DNA from: a virus
Reading direction: 5' to 3' (one strand)
Virus record (IMG/VR): IMGVR_UViG_3300021959_000043
Coordinates: 1 to 59,531 of that record
Length of the DNA: 59,531 nucleotides
Every line of letters starts with the position of its first letter. Positions within the stretch are counted from its first letter, which is position 1. This document shows, one piece after another, positions 32,949 through 43,113 of the stretch. The position numbers and the translations under genes are program-made. The notes below the pieces were generated by a model, which was not told the origin of the DNA, did not search any database, and was given only the letters and a program-made list of their open reading frames with translations.

Positions 32949-32967
32949 TATTTAATTATATTATATT
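32949..32967 (+). promoter_or_regulatory. Shared leader, second copy
   Basis: Same 19-base sequence (with ATG) as before the scaffold gene at 30214. Placed after the capsid terminator, it probably restarts expression. Confidence 0.45.
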
Positions 32968-33723
32968 ATGAAAAAAGAAAACACACAGAAGTGGGACATA
33001 AAAGATAGAAGATATATTCTTTCAAACAATATGGAACCACTTACATATACTATACCGTCTAAACACACGAAAAAACACGCTTTATTGTTTTTTGATGAAA
33101 CAACCGGTAAACAAAAAGAAATTAGATATGCAACTAATCAAGATTCTCCATTTGTAGAAGAACAAAAAGGAGAAGCAACATTAGGTCATATTATATTTAA
33201 AGATGGTGTTCTTATGGTGCCAAAAGAAAAACAAAATCTACAAAGGTTGCTTTCGCTATATCACCCATCAAGAAATAAAAGTTTTTATGAATACGATCCA
33301 GTTGAAGTTGCTGTAGATGAATTAGATTTATTAAACCTACAAGTAGACGCTCTTAACGCTGCCAGACAAGTAGATATAGATACAGCTGAAGCTATAATGA
33401 GAGTCGAGATAGGATCTAAGGTATCTACGATGAGTTCTAAAGAACTTAAAAGAGATTTACTTATATTTGCTAGATCAAACCCGCAGTTATTCATAGAACT
33501 TGTAAGTGATGATAATGTTCAGCTAAGAAATGTAGCTATAAAAGCTGTTGAAGCTAAAATAATATCATTATCTCAAGATCAAAGATTTTTCACTTGGACA
33601 TCAAATGGCAAGAAACTAATGACGGTTCCTTTTGATGAAAACCCTTACTCAGCTATGGCTGCTTTCTTTAAAACGGATGAAGGTGTTGAAATATTTAAAT
33701 CTATCGAGAAAAAGTTTAAATAA
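32968..33723 (+). CDS. Capsid-associated protein (251 aa)
   Basis: The N-terminal half is beta-rich (EPLTYTIPSKHTKKHALLFF, GEATLGHIIFKDGVLMVPKE). The C-terminal half is helical with E-L-K-R-D-L-L-I-F-A-R-S-N-P-Q-L-F-I-E-L and a final QDQRFFTWTSNGKKLMTVPF segment. Proteins of this form follow the capsid gene in several marine phages and may be an auxiliary capsid or head-completion component. It has its own leader after the capsid terminator and a GC hairpin behind it. Confidence 0.55.
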   Translation: MKKENTQKWDIKDRRYILSNNMEPLTYTIPSKHTKKHALLFFDETTGKQKEIRYATNQDSPFVEEQKGEATLGHIIFKDGVLMVPKEKQNLQRLLSLYHPSRNKSFYEYDPVEVAVDELDLLNLQVDALNAARQVDIDTAEAIMRVEIGSKVSTMSSKELKRDLLIFARSNPQLFIELVSDDNVQLRNVAIKAVEAKIISLSQDQRFFTWTSNGKKLMTVPFDENPYSAMAAFFKTDEGVEIFKSIEKKFK

Positions 33724-33740
33724 CATGTAATACTAATATA

Positions 33741-33760
33741 GGGCTCGTTCACTCGGGCCC
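33741..33760 (+). terminator. GC-rich hairpin between head and neck genes
   Basis: GGGCTCG pairs with CGGGCCC (one T-G pair) around TTCACT-like loop bases at 33741-33760. No T-run follows (AATATTATAATAAAAA), so it could be a processing or weak termination site. Confidence 0.5.
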
Positions 33761-33783
33761 AATATTATAATAAAAATACTAAA

Positions 33784-34728
33784 ATGGCGATAAACGTAGA
33801 TCAAGTTTATAAAACAATCTTGTTAATCATAAACAAAGAGCAAAGAGGTTATTTAACTCCTTCAGAGTTTAACAAGCTAGCAACTCAAGTTCAACTAGAA
33901 ATAGTTGATACTTATTTTGAGACTATTAACCAGCAAATGCGTGTGCCACAAAATGACAGTGAATACGGTGATAGATATAAAAACGTACAAGAAAAATTAG
34001 ATGTTTTTAAAACTATAGGCTCCTGCGCCTACACAGCACCTACTAATACGGTTCCAGGTTATTTTACAACCCCATCTTCTTCAGGTGTAGCATCAGGAAC
34101 TCAAACTATAGCCACCTTAACAGGTGAAGTATCATACCCTCTCACAACAATAACTCAAGCTCAAGTAGAAACTAGTTCTGTTTTTGTAACTTTAGAAACA
34201 CCAACAGGTAGTGCTGGTGCTGCTTACGCTGACTTTACTATAACAGGCGGCGCACTTCAATTAACTTCAGGTGCTATAGCTACTGGTAATACGTTAAGAA
34301 TAGTTTTATATCCAAAAGATTTTTATAAATTAGGCACTGTTTTTTATAAAGAAGATAGAGCTGTTGAAATGGTTAGAAGAAACGAACTAGCATTAATGAA
34401 ACTATCTCCAATAACAAAGCCTTCAGAACACTTTCCTGTCTTTGTGTATGAAAACTCAAGAATAATAATACACCCTCAAACTATAAACTCATCTATTGAA
34501 GCCACATATATAAGAAAACCATCTGACGTAGTTTGGAATTTTTCTTCTACAGCTGGCTATTATGTTTGGGATCCAGCTAATTCTGTTGATTTTGAATTAG
34601 ATATAACAGAACAAACAAATGTTATATTACAAATATTACAATATGCAGGTATTATTATAAAAGATCCTATGATAATTCAAGCAGCTACAGCAGAAATACA
34701 GCAGGAAAAACAAAACGAAAGAAACTAA
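33784..34728 (+). CDS. Neck/ring (connector adaptor) protein (314 aa)
   Basis: Begins AINVDQVYKTILLIINKEQR then GYLTPSEFNKLATQVQLEIV, a start I recognise from ring or adaptor proteins that sit beneath the portal in flavophage and crAss-like podoviruses. Residues about 85-185 are a Thr/Gly-rich beta insertion. The C-terminal helix (NVILQILQYAGIIIKDPMII) likely lines the ring. It opens the tail block. Confidence 0.65.
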   Translation: MAINVDQVYKTILLIINKEQRGYLTPSEFNKLATQVQLEIVDTYFETINQQMRVPQNDSEYGDRYKNVQEKLDVFKTIGSCAYTAPTNTVPGYFTTPSSSGVASGTQTIATLTGEVSYPLTTITQAQVETSSVFVTLETPTGSAGAAYADFTITGGALQLTSGAIATGNTLRIVLYPKDFYKLGTVFYKEDRAVEMVRRNELALMKLSPITKPSEHFPVFVYENSRIIIHPQTINSSIEATYIRKPSDVVWNFSSTAGYYVWDPANSVDFELDITEQTNVILQILQYAGIIIKDPMIIQAATAEIQQEKQNERN

Positions 34729-34734
34729 TATAAC

Positions 34735-36003
34735 ATGGCAATACAACCAACAAACGATGGACTTATAACTGAAAATGCTCAGCAATATTACTCTGGCGCT
34801 CAAGGATTTAGAGCTTTATCTAATAACGCTAATAATCAAGAATTTGTAACGACTTTTAATACAGAGTTATATTTAGGTAGTTGGAATCAAAGCAATGTTG
34901 ATTATGGTTTAAACAACTTTAAAGTATATACTAGTGAAACAGGTCTACCTAATTCTTATACAGAATGGTTAACTGAAATGTCAGTTGGTTCTGACAATAG
35001 AACCTTAACGCTAGCTGCCGGACCAGGCGTTAACGCTTATGTTGTTGTTCAACTAACAATATTAACAGGTGGTAAATATGGTCAAACAGAATCTCAAAAA
35101 GCATATGGTGAAGCTACTGAAGATAATTACGGTAGTTATCAATACATTAAACTAAACGATATTATAAACAACTTTCAAGTTGGGTACGTTGGTCAAGATA
35201 AAATATTACCACGTGTAAAAAGAAGTGATTTAATATTTTTTGCTAAAAGGTCAATGCAAGAGTTTAGCTACGATACATTAAAAAGTATTAAGTCGGCAGA
35301 ATTAACCGTTCCACCAACTCTAACATTAGTATTACCACAAGACTATGTTAATTACGTTAGATGTTCTTGGATAGATAATTTAGGTGTTAAGCACATAATA
35401 TATCCAACAAACAATATAACTATAAGTCCTTATTATACTCAAGTTCAAGACTCTACAGGTATACCAACTCAAGACAATTTTGGTAATGATATAGAAGGAA
35501 CTTCAATAACTCAAGACAGGTGGCACAACTCGGACTCTAATTTAGTAGATGGAGTTGCTCAAACTGGTAATGATTTTTCAGAATCAGACTGGTATGGCTA
35601 TGGGTATGGTTGGGGTGTAACAGGTGGTTACGGATATGGTCAGTTATACGGCATGGATCCTCAAGCATCACAAGGTAATGGTTGGTTTAATATAAACGAA
35701 AGAGAAAACAAACTTTCTTTTTCTAGCAACTTAGTTGATAAGTTAATTGTTCTTGAATATGTATCAGACGGATTAGCTTATGATCTAGATAGTAGAGTAC
35801 CTAAGATGGCTGAAGAAGCTATGTACGCTGCTATATTATACTCATTAGTATCTGGAAGGATAAATCAACCAGAGTATGTAGTACAAAGATTAAGAAAGGA
35901 TAAAATATCTAAACTAAGAAATGCTAAGATAAGATTATCAAATATAAAACTAGATGAAATATCTCAAGTAATGAGAGGTAAATCTAAATGGATTAAACAC
36001 TAA
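34735..36003 (+). CDS. Tail ring/hub protein (422 aa)
   Basis: Related in logic to the ring protein upstream: a Tyr/Gly-rich insertion (YGYGYGWGVTGGYGYGQLYG near residues 283-305) within a helical/beta core that ends in a basic helix (KDKISKLRNAKIRLSNIKLD). The D-I-I-N-N-F-Q-V-G-Y-V-G-Q-D-K segment looks conserved in this position among such phages. It probably forms a ring joining portal and tail. Confidence 0.65.
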   Translation: MAIQPTNDGLITENAQQYYSGAQGFRALSNNANNQEFVTTFNTELYLGSWNQSNVDYGLNNFKVYTSETGLPNSYTEWLTEMSVGSDNRTLTLAAGPGVNAYVVVQLTILTGGKYGQTESQKAYGEATEDNYGSYQYIKLNDIINNFQVGYVGQDKILPRVKRSDLIFFAKRSMQEFSYDTLKSIKSAELTVPPTLTLVLPQDYVNYVRCSWIDNLGVKHIIYPTNNITISPYYTQVQDSTGIPTQDNFGNDIEGTSITQDRWHNSDSNLVDGVAQTGNDFSESDWYGYGYGWGVTGGYGYGQLYGMDPQASQGNGWFNINERENKLSFSSNLVDKLIVLEYVSDGLAYDLDSRVPKMAEEAMYAAILYSLVSGRINQPEYVVQRLRKDKISKLRNAKIRLSNIKLDEISQVMRGKSKWIKH

Positions 36004-36007
36004 GAAA

Positions 36008-36340
36008 ATGCATCATCATAATTTCCCTAAATTATTTCCAAAAGCTCACGCTAGAAAGTCTAGAGGGGAAAATACTATTTATGTTACAGGTAATCAAGGT
36101 AATTATGAATTTCATAACACACCTCAATTCGAAAATCATAAACCATCTAGTCATTTAATGGCAGATGACAATGAAAGTAAAGCGTGGCCTTCTATATATA
36201 GAGACGAGGCTGGTAATTGGTCTAATCAAACGTTTGATCAAGCCAGTGAAAGAAAAGAGGTTTATACTTTTAAAGGTAAAAATGCTAAGAATAAAATGAT
36301 TGAATTTGCTAGAAAAGGCAGTTGGAAACCAAAAAATTAA
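36008..36340 (+). CDS. Hypothetical tail-region protein (110 aa)
   Basis: His/Lys/Asn-rich N-terminus (MHHHNFPKLFPKAHARKSRG) with a polar C-terminal domain ending EFARKGSWKPKN. No family. It lies between ring and muzzle genes with gaps of 3-4 bases, so it is probably a tail assembly component. Its MHH start recalls the 73-aa protein at 18575. Confidence 0.5.
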   Translation: MHHHNFPKLFPKAHARKSRGENTIYVTGNQGNYEFHNTPQFENHKPSSHLMADDNESKAWPSIYRDEAGNWSNQTFDQASERKEVYTFKGKNAKNKMIEFARKGSWKPKN

Positions 36341-36343
36341 GAA

Positions 36344-39300
36344 ATGGCAGAAGCTAAAAATAGTTTCATTAAGTCTAGAATGAACAAAGACTTAGATGAA
36401 AGATTAATTCCAAATAACGAATACAGAGATGCTTTAAATATAGCTATATCTAGATCAGAAGGTAGTGACGTTGGCGCTGTTGAATCTATATTGGGTAACT
36501 CTTCTACAGCTGTAAAACCTGATAGTGGTAATCATATAATAGGTCTTTATTCTGATGAAGCAAATAATAAATTATATTATTTTAGAACAAACCACACTAA
36601 TACAAAAGAAAACGCACCTTTATCTGCTATTTGCACTATAGGTTATTTAAATACATTAAACAACACAAACGTAGTTTTAGTTCAAGGTTCTTTTTTAAAC
36701 TTTTGTAGCGAAGACTTTGTAAACGGTATAAGTTTAATTGAAAATCAATTGTTTTTTACAGACAATAGAAACCAACCAAGAAAAATAAACGTAGAGCAAA
36801 AGCTAGGTTATTACACAAATGAAGACCAAATATCTGTTGCTAAATTTGCACCATACACGCCACCTTCTTTTATTAACTTAAGAGCAGGTGCTTCTTATTA
36901 TGCTAATTTTACAAACACAACAAAACCTTCTACAATGTCGGATGCTCAAGATCCACCAATTGTACAGATAGGTATATACAAATTATCACAAAATAACTTA
37001 AGTGTTAAAAAATATAGAAACGGCGATGTGATACCAGAGTCAACCACGTTGTCTGATTGGAATCAAAAAAATACAAATGAAATAGGTTCTTGGTGTTATT
37101 ACGCTAATTACAATGGTAACGGTATAACATATGGACTTCTTTATAATAAGTGGGCTATTATGGATGCTAGAGGTTTAGCCCCAGTAGGTCACACTATACC
37201 TTCATTAGCAGATTGGAATGGCATTATTTCAGCAGGAACAACAAATGCTAATTTATATAAAAGCACCGATTTATGGAGTTCAGGACCTGGAAGTAACCAA
37301 ATAGGTTCAGATGTTTTACCTGCTGGTTTTAGAGACGGTACAACTACTAGTTCAGATGGGTTTATTAACTTAACAGCAGAATCTAGATTTTGGACAAGTG
37401 ACGCTATTTCAAATAGTAGCGCCCCTTATGTTAAGTTTGATACCACAGCAAATATTAATGTATCTGGTACTTCACCTACTGTTGATGGTTATTCTGTTAG
37501 AGTTTTAAGAGATGGAAACTATACAGGCTGGAACGGTGATCCAGATTATTTATCAGATAAATTTGTAAAATTTTCTTATAGGTTTAAATTTGATGACAAT
37601 GAGTATTCTACTGTAGCTCCTTTTAGTCAAGATGTTTTTATACCTTATCAAGAAGGTGAGTTTGTTAATGACGATGAAAATCAAGCTTTCATATCTAGCG
37701 TTGTTGAATTTATGCAGAACTCTATTAATAATGCTGTATTAAATATAGAATTACCTTGTATTGATATAATAAACAAATACAAAGTAAAAGCTATTGATAT
37801 AATTATTAAGCAGTCAGACATGCAGGCTTATCAAGTTATAGAAACAGTAAAAGTAGATTCTAACTTTATATCAAATCTTAACAATACTAATATTTATCAA
37901 TATTCTTATGAATCAACAATTCCGATTCAAACCCTACCTGATAGTCAATCAACTAGAGTTTTTGACAAAGTACCTGTAAAAGCTTTAGCTCAAGAATCTA
38001 CTGGCAACAGAATAATGTATTCAAACTATTTAGAAAGCCATAGCGCACCTAATGGTTTAGACTATTATGTAGGTATTGGTAATAAAAGTTTACAACAGTT
38101 TGTTGAATACCCTCAGCATTCATTGAAACAAAATAGAAATTATCAAGTTGGTATAATACTTGTTGATAAATATGGAAGACAGACAGATGTTATACTTTCT
38201 AATTATGATGGTGTTTTAGATGAAAATGGAAACCCACAACCAGGTTCTAATTACTATAGTGATTATAAACCAATTAGTTGGAGTAGTTTACAATTACCAA
38301 CATGGCCTGGGGATACGTTAGAATTAAAATATTTGCAACCTATACCAGAAGGTGATATAGGTATTAATGGTTATCCTGGCGCTTATGCTGTTGGTAATTA
38401 CTATGAGGTTGACACAGAAACAGCTAGTTCACCAAGTGCTTTATATGCTTATTTTCACAGTATAGGAACACAATGTATTATACCCACAGCTCTACAAACT
38501 GTTTTTAACACAGCTATAGTTTATGCTGATGCAACAGCTTCTTCAAATACTTTTAATGTATATGTAGATTCAGGTAATGGATGGATATTACAAAACCCTT
38601 CAACAACTCCACCAACTTATACTGTTTTAGATAATTCTGGAAGTGTTAGAGTAACCTTTAATTCAGGTCTTGCGGTAAATCAAGTTGTTAAGTTTGAAGT
38701 TCTTTACACTAATGACAAATACTACAAATACGCGACAGGAGCCGCATCTAGTACAACTAGACCTCTTTTTCCTAATTTTCCAGCTCAATATTCAAAATAT
38801 TATTCTGTTGGTAAGAAGTTAAAAGGATTATATATAGATTATACAGAAATAGCTAGTGTAACACCTATATCTGATTCTAATGGTGTTAGAGCTGTAACTT
38901 TTTTTACAAAACAAGAAGTTGATACTAATTATCTTTTTGACGAAACACCTGCGGCTAGACCTGAGCCTTCTAAATTTGATCAAAAAAACACTTATGCTAC
39001 ATACAATATAAATGTTTTAGGTTTTTATATTTATAAGTCAGCGGTAAAACAACAACAACAAGATTACTATAATGTGTATCTTCCTGGTATTGTAAATGGA
39101 TACCCAATTAGTGGCGAAACTTTAGAACAAGGTGAAATAGCGTTTACTACATTAATAAGTGACAACATAAATAAAGTTCCTAGAAACCTACAAGACGTAG
39201 GCCCTAATCAAGAGCAGTTTACTAGTGACGTGACAATGTGGCCTAGGGTAACTAATATGACAGAGGTTGAATCAAGTACAATTACATATTCTACTTTCAA

Positions 39301-41371
39301 CAAGCAGGTAGATCCTGAAGCTTCTGCAGATCAAGTAGATTTAGTGGGAGGATTAAAAGATATATTTCCAGGTTTAGTAAGTGATGTCCTACCACCTGTT
39401 ATTGCAACTGGAAAAGTTAATCCTTTTTCTATATATAATTTTAGTACTAAACCTTTTGTTGCTAAAATAGCAACACAAAAATCCGTTGGATTAGGTGAGT
39501 CGGCTTACACAGCTCCATCAACTAACAATGGTAACTATCCATATTCACCAGATATGGGGTTAGCTGTATATGAAACATCGCCATATGTTTCTCCATTAGA
39601 GTTATTTTATGAATCATCTACTGCTGATTTAATTTCATCTTTAAATTTAGATATAGAAAACGAAAATACAAACATAACAGGTATAAGTGCTTTTACATAT
39701 GTGTTTGAAGAAAGTTTTGCTTTGGGTACACAAGTAACTTCAGACTTTTTTCCAGTAGCTAGCGGTACGAATTTAGTAGACACAACGTTATCGCCTTCAA
39801 TACCATTTACATGTTTTAGTTATTTTCCGCAAAACTCTGGCGCTAGTGCCGGCTCATTAGATACTAACACCCCACAAGATGGAAGATTTGTATTAGAAAC
39901 CGGAGCTCAATCAGGTAGTTATAGAATTAGAACAAATGATAGATTTTATGCTGGTTCTTCTACAGAAAACGAAGACGTAACAAATAGAGGTAGATTTTTA
40001 TTCACTATTAATTTTGTTCAATCAGACGGAACGGAAGTTTCACAACAATTAACACTTCAACTAGCTAATTCAGCACCTGTTTGTGCACCTACAATTGTTT
40101 CTCCAACTATTACACAATCAACTCAAACATTGGTTGACTACACGTCGTCTAATGGCGGAAGAAATGGTTCTGCTAGAAACGTAAATTTAAATGATTCAAC
40201 CCCAGTAGGAACAACTTTTGGATCTGCTAATCTTACATCAGGTTGGACAATTGATAGAATAACTAAAACGGCAGCAACTACAGGTAACGTACAAGTTATA
40301 ACTACAACTAGCACGCCTGATATTAATGATGTTGTTAAAACTTACCAAGGCACAGACGATTTTCCAACAGCTCAACAAGGTCAATTTGGAGCTATTGGTG
40401 GAAGTGATGATCAAGCTAACTTTATTTTACAATCAAAAACTGATATAAACGGCAACATGCCAGGTTTCATGAATGAAGCTGGTTTTTCATATGAAATTTA
40501 TATGAACTTAACCGATACGCTAGGAGCTCAAAGTACACAGATAGGTGGTGCTAATAGTGCTAAAATAGAATATTCTGTTGGTGCAGCTACTTTTATAGGT
40601 AAAGTTATAATATTACCTTATAATAATAATGATGCTACAAGCTCTCTTACAGGAGACGGTATTACTGTTAACAATGGTGGTTCTAGCGCAGCTAGAGTCA
40701 ATCGTTATCAAATACAAAACTGGACGGATCAAGATGTTTATATATATATTGAAGCCTCTGTAGCTACTAGTACCACAGCACAAAGCACATCTGTAACAAC
40801 TCAAAGCCCATCATCAACGGGTAAGTATGGAAATAATACTATAAGCATCACCGCAAACGCATCTAATGGTTATCCATATTTTTCACAGGCCTCAACGTAT
40901 GTTATAAACGCAAACACTCAAGCATCTAGTCAAACAACTTTCACGAATGGCTTAGGTAGTAGCGCTGGTCCAATTAGTAGGCTTCAGTGTATTAAACTTC
41001 AACGCTTTAACCGACAAGGTATAACAACACCTAATTTAAATATAAACCAAAGAGACGTTGGTTTTCAAGATATCATACAAGGTGGTGTTAGGCCTGGACA
41101 AAAAAGTACAGTACAAAACAACCTATATAAATATGATTTTTCAGCTTGCGCTGTTGTTAACTTTCCAATTTCTATGATTCCTGGAAACAACGCTAATACA
41201 ACCGGTTCTTTTTCACTTAGTTGGTCTCATTCGCCAGGTCAAACAACTCCTTCAAGCTCTGTTAACCAACTAACATATGTTAACAATGTTTCGCCACCAT
41301 TTTATACGAATACAACTGGAGTGGCTCCTGGGTACCCAACCGTTTTACCTGTACCTGCTGGCCCTAACTAA
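36344..41371 (+). CDS. Tail stabilisation/muzzle-like protein with inserted FISUMP domain (1675 aa)
   Basis: The start, FIKSRMNKDLDERLIPNNEY then RDALNIAISRSEGSDVGAVE, is the well-known beginning of the large stabilisation or muzzle proteins of crAss-like and related phages. These form the lower tail tube. Residues about 235-398 form a FISUMP-type (Fibrobacter major paralogous) insertion, with YGLLYNKWAIMDARGLAPVG, IPSLADWNGIISAG, FRDG and YSVRVLRDGN in family order. Residues beyond 1240 are Ig/fibronectin-like and Thr/Ser-rich. The insertion and the C-terminal domains probably face outward and may bind host glycans. Confidence 0.75.
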   Translation: MAEAKNSFIKSRMNKDLDERLIPNNEYRDALNIAISRSEGSDVGAVESILGNSSTAVKPDSGNHIIGLYSDEANNKLYYFRTNHTNTKENAPLSAICTIGYLNTLNNTNVVLVQGSFLNFCSEDFVNGISLIENQLFFTDNRNQPRKINVEQKLGYYTNEDQISVAKFAPYTPPSFINLRAGASYYANFTNTTKPSTMSDAQDPPIVQIGIYKLSQNNLSVKKYRNGDVIPESTTLSDWNQKNTNEIGSWCYYANYNGNGITYGLLYNKWAIMDARGLAPVGHTIPSLADWNGIISAGTTNANLYKSTDLWSSGPGSNQIGSDVLPAGFRDGTTTSSDGFINLTAESRFWTSDAISNSSAPYVKFDTTANINVSGTSPTVDGYSVRVLRDGNYTGWNGDPDYLSDKFVKFSYRFKFDDNEYSTVAPFSQDVFIPYQEGEFVNDDENQAFISSVVEFMQNSINNAVLNIELPCIDIINKYKVKAIDIIIKQSDMQAYQVIETVKVDSNFISNLNNTNIYQYSYESTIPIQTLPDSQSTRVFDKVPVKALAQESTGNRIMYSNYLESHSAPNGLDYYVGIGNKSLQQFVEYPQHSLKQNRNYQVGIILVDKYGRQTDVILSNYDGVLDENGNPQPGSNYYSDYKPISWSSLQLPTWPGDTLELKYLQPIPEGDIGINGYPGAYAVGNYYEVDTETASSPSALYAYFHSIGTQCIIPTALQTVFNTAIVYADATASSNTFNVYVDSGNGWILQNPSTTPPTYTVLDNSGSVRVTFNSGLAVNQVVKFEVLYTNDKYYKYATGAASSTTRPLFPNFPAQYSKYYSVGKKLKGLYIDYTEIASVTPISDSNGVRAVTFFTKQEVDTNYLFDETPAARPEPSKFDQKNTYATYNINVLGFYIYKSAVKQQQQDYYNVYLPGIVNGYPISGETLEQGEIAFTTLISDNINKVPRNLQDVGPNQEQFTSDVTMWPRVTNMTEVESSTITYSTFNKQVDPEASADQVDLVGGLKDIFPGLVSDVLPPVIATGKVNPFSIYNFSTKPFVAKIATQKSVGLGESAYTAPSTNNGNYPYSPDMGLAVYETSPYVSPLELFYESSTADLISSLNLDIENENTNITGISAFTYVFEESFALGTQVTSDFFPVASGTNLVDTTLSPSIPFTCFSYFPQNSGASAGSLDTNTPQDGRFVLETGAQSGSYRIRTNDRFYAGSSTENEDVTNRGRFLFTINFVQSDGTEVSQQLTLQLANSAPVCAPTIVSPTITQSTQTLVDYTSSNGGRNGSARNVNLNDSTPVGTTFGSANLTSGWTIDRITKTAATTGNVQVITTTSTPDINDVVKTYQGTDDFPTAQQGQFGAIGGSDDQANFILQSKTDINGNMPGFMNEAGFSYEIYMNLTDTLGAQSTQIGGANSAKIEYSVGAATFIGKVIILPYNNNDATSSLTGDGITVNNGGSSAARVNRYQIQNWTDQDVYIYIEASVATSTTAQSTSVTTQSPSSTGKYGNNTISITANASNGYPYFSQASTYVINANTQASSQTTFTNGLGSSAGPISRLQCIKLQRFNRQGITTPNLNINQRDVGFQDIIQGGVRPGQKSTVQNNLYKYDFSACAVVNFPISMIPGNNANTTGSFSLSWSHSPGQTTPSSSVNQLTYVNNVSPPFYTNTTGVAPGYPTVLPVPAGPN

Positions 41372-41403
41372 AAAATAAATAAAACAAGTGATTATATAAT
41401 AAT

Positions 41404-42699
41404 ATGGCATCAATACCTGTTAAATACTATAATACCTTTGTGTTAAGAAAATTTGCACAAGGAGACGTTAATGCCGCTTTTAATTGGTATATTGAAGAAT
41501 CTAGAATAAAAGGTGGTTACAATAATGTACAAACGGGTCTAGCTCCTAGGGCTTTTTTAAGAGCTGAGAGCAATAGACAAGAAACATTAAGTAACTCTAT
41601 AATATACTCTGGTATATTAAACTCTAGAACAGGTATAAATCAAACAAATCAATTTCCTTCTGGTGAAGACATCACTAGAACAGTAGATCCTAGCAAAGGG
41701 TCTATACAAAAACTATATGCAGAAGATACTAATTTAATTATTTTTCAAGAAAATAAAGTAAATAGAGCTTTAATAGACAAAGACGCTGTTTACACACAAG
41801 AAGGAGTACCTATGCAAACAACATCTAATGTCGTAATAGGTGCAATACAACCTTATGCTGGTGAATTTGGTATTTCTAAAAACCCTGAGTCATTTGCTGT
41901 ATATGGTTATAGAAAGTACTTCACAGACGCTAGCCAAGGAGCTGTTTTAAGGCTGTCTAGAGATGGTATAACAGAAATATCAGCTAATGGTATGTATGAT
42001 TTCTTTAGAGATCAATTTGCTACATTAGGTACGGGTCGATCTGTTGGTGGTTGGGATATTCACAACAAATGTTATACGTTGTCAATACAACCTTCTATTG
42101 GTTCTAATTTTGAAACTTTAAGTTTTGATGAAATAGCTAAGGGTTGGGTTAGTAGATATAGTTATAAACCAGATTTATTTTCAAACGTACAGAATAATTT
42201 TTATTCTACCAAGGATGGTGGTATATACTTACACTATGTTAGCAGTGTAAATAGAGCTAATTTTTATGGTAATGGAAGTAGTTCTACTGTTACTACTGTA
42301 TTTAACGCTAATCCTTCTTTAGTTAAAAACTTTCAAACAATAAACTACGAAGGCGCTGGTAATTGGGAATTAACTAGTATTTCTACTGACTCTAATGACT
42401 CAGCCAACAGCGTACAACCATTTACTCAACCTACAAGCTTAGTTGAACTAGATAATCAGTTATTTAAAAACGAGTTTAAAAGAAAAGAAAATAAATATTT
42501 TGCCAACTTAGTTAACACATCTAGTTTTAATCAAGGTGAAGTAACGCCTCTTTTCTTAGGTGGTAACACAACTAATTGGTCAGTATCTGGAATAAAAGGT
42601 TTTACAGCTCAAGCATTACTTACAGCAACAAACAATGCTGGATCAGGTAATAATGAATTATTTGCTGTTTCAACTAATTATAAAGAATCTTCTTACTAA
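41404..42699 (+). CDS. Tail tube/appendage protein (431 aa)
   Basis: Reads like the beta-propeller-like part of tail tubular proteins: YNTFVLRKFAQGDVNAAFNW, IEESRIKGGYNN, then SIQKLYAEDTNLIIFQENKV and a series of strands. It is similar in style to the core of the protein upstream and may be a split second tubular component. Both are in the same frame-spaced late transcript, 32 bases apart. No catalytic motif. Confidence 0.6.
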   Translation: MASIPVKYYNTFVLRKFAQGDVNAAFNWYIEESRIKGGYNNVQTGLAPRAFLRAESNRQETLSNSIIYSGILNSRTGINQTNQFPSGEDITRTVDPSKGSIQKLYAEDTNLIIFQENKVNRALIDKDAVYTQEGVPMQTTSNVVIGAIQPYAGEFGISKNPESFAVYGYRKYFTDASQGAVLRLSRDGITEISANGMYDFFRDQFATLGTGRSVGGWDIHNKCYTLSIQPSIGSNFETLSFDEIAKGWVSRYSYKPDLFSNVQNNFYSTKDGGIYLHYVSSVNRANFYGNGSSSTVTTVFNANPSLVKNFQTINYEGAGNWELTSISTDSNDSANSVQPFTQPTSLVELDNQLFKNEFKRKENKYFANLVNTSSFNQGEVTPLFLGGNTTNWSVSGIKGFTAQALLTATNNAGSGNNELFAVSTNYKESSY

Positions 42700-42706
42700 A
42701 AAATAA

Positions 42707-43111
42707 ATGATAGAAATTAAAAATATAGACATAAGCTTATATTTTGAAAAAATAAACGATTGGTTTAAATATTACAATAAAGTAGATTTAAATATAAAAC
42801 TATTACCTAAAGGAGAAGAATACTGCTTAGGTGCTTTTGTTAATAATAAAATTGTAGCATGTACCTTTATATATACAACAAACTCATGTGTTTGGTATTG
42901 TGATTTTTTAATAGCAGATTATAAATATAGGAATAGTAATAGAAATAAAGTTTTATTAAAACTAATAAATGAAGCCGTAGAGTCTTCATTAAAAAAAGGA
43001 GCAGAGGCTGTATGGTGTACAACACCTTATGAATCTGTTCTAGAAAAATTAAAAAAATTAAAATATAGTGTATCTAATAAAAAACACTATATAATATGTA
43101 AAAACAAATAA
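42707..43111 (+). CDS. GNAT-like acetyltransferase (134 aa)
   Basis: The pattern fits a small GNAT fold: strand LGAFVNNKIVACTFIYTT, then WYCDFLIADYKYRNSNRNKV leading into a long helix (LLKLINEAVESSLKKGAEAV), strand WCTTPYES and a final HYIICKNK strand. The acetyl-CoA loop R-N-S-N-R-N-K is a weak version of Q-x-x-G-x-G/A. GNAT enzymes acetylate proteins or small molecules. One inside a tail gene block is unusual and may modify virion or host proteins. Activity uncertain. Confidence 0.5.
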   Translation: MIEIKNIDISLYFEKINDWFKYYNKVDLNIKLLPKGEEYCLGAFVNNKIVACTFIYTTNSCVWYCDFLIADYKYRNSNRNKVLLKLINEAVESSLKKGAEAVWCTTPYESVLEKLKKLKYSVSNKKHYIICKNK

Positions 43112-43113
43112 GT

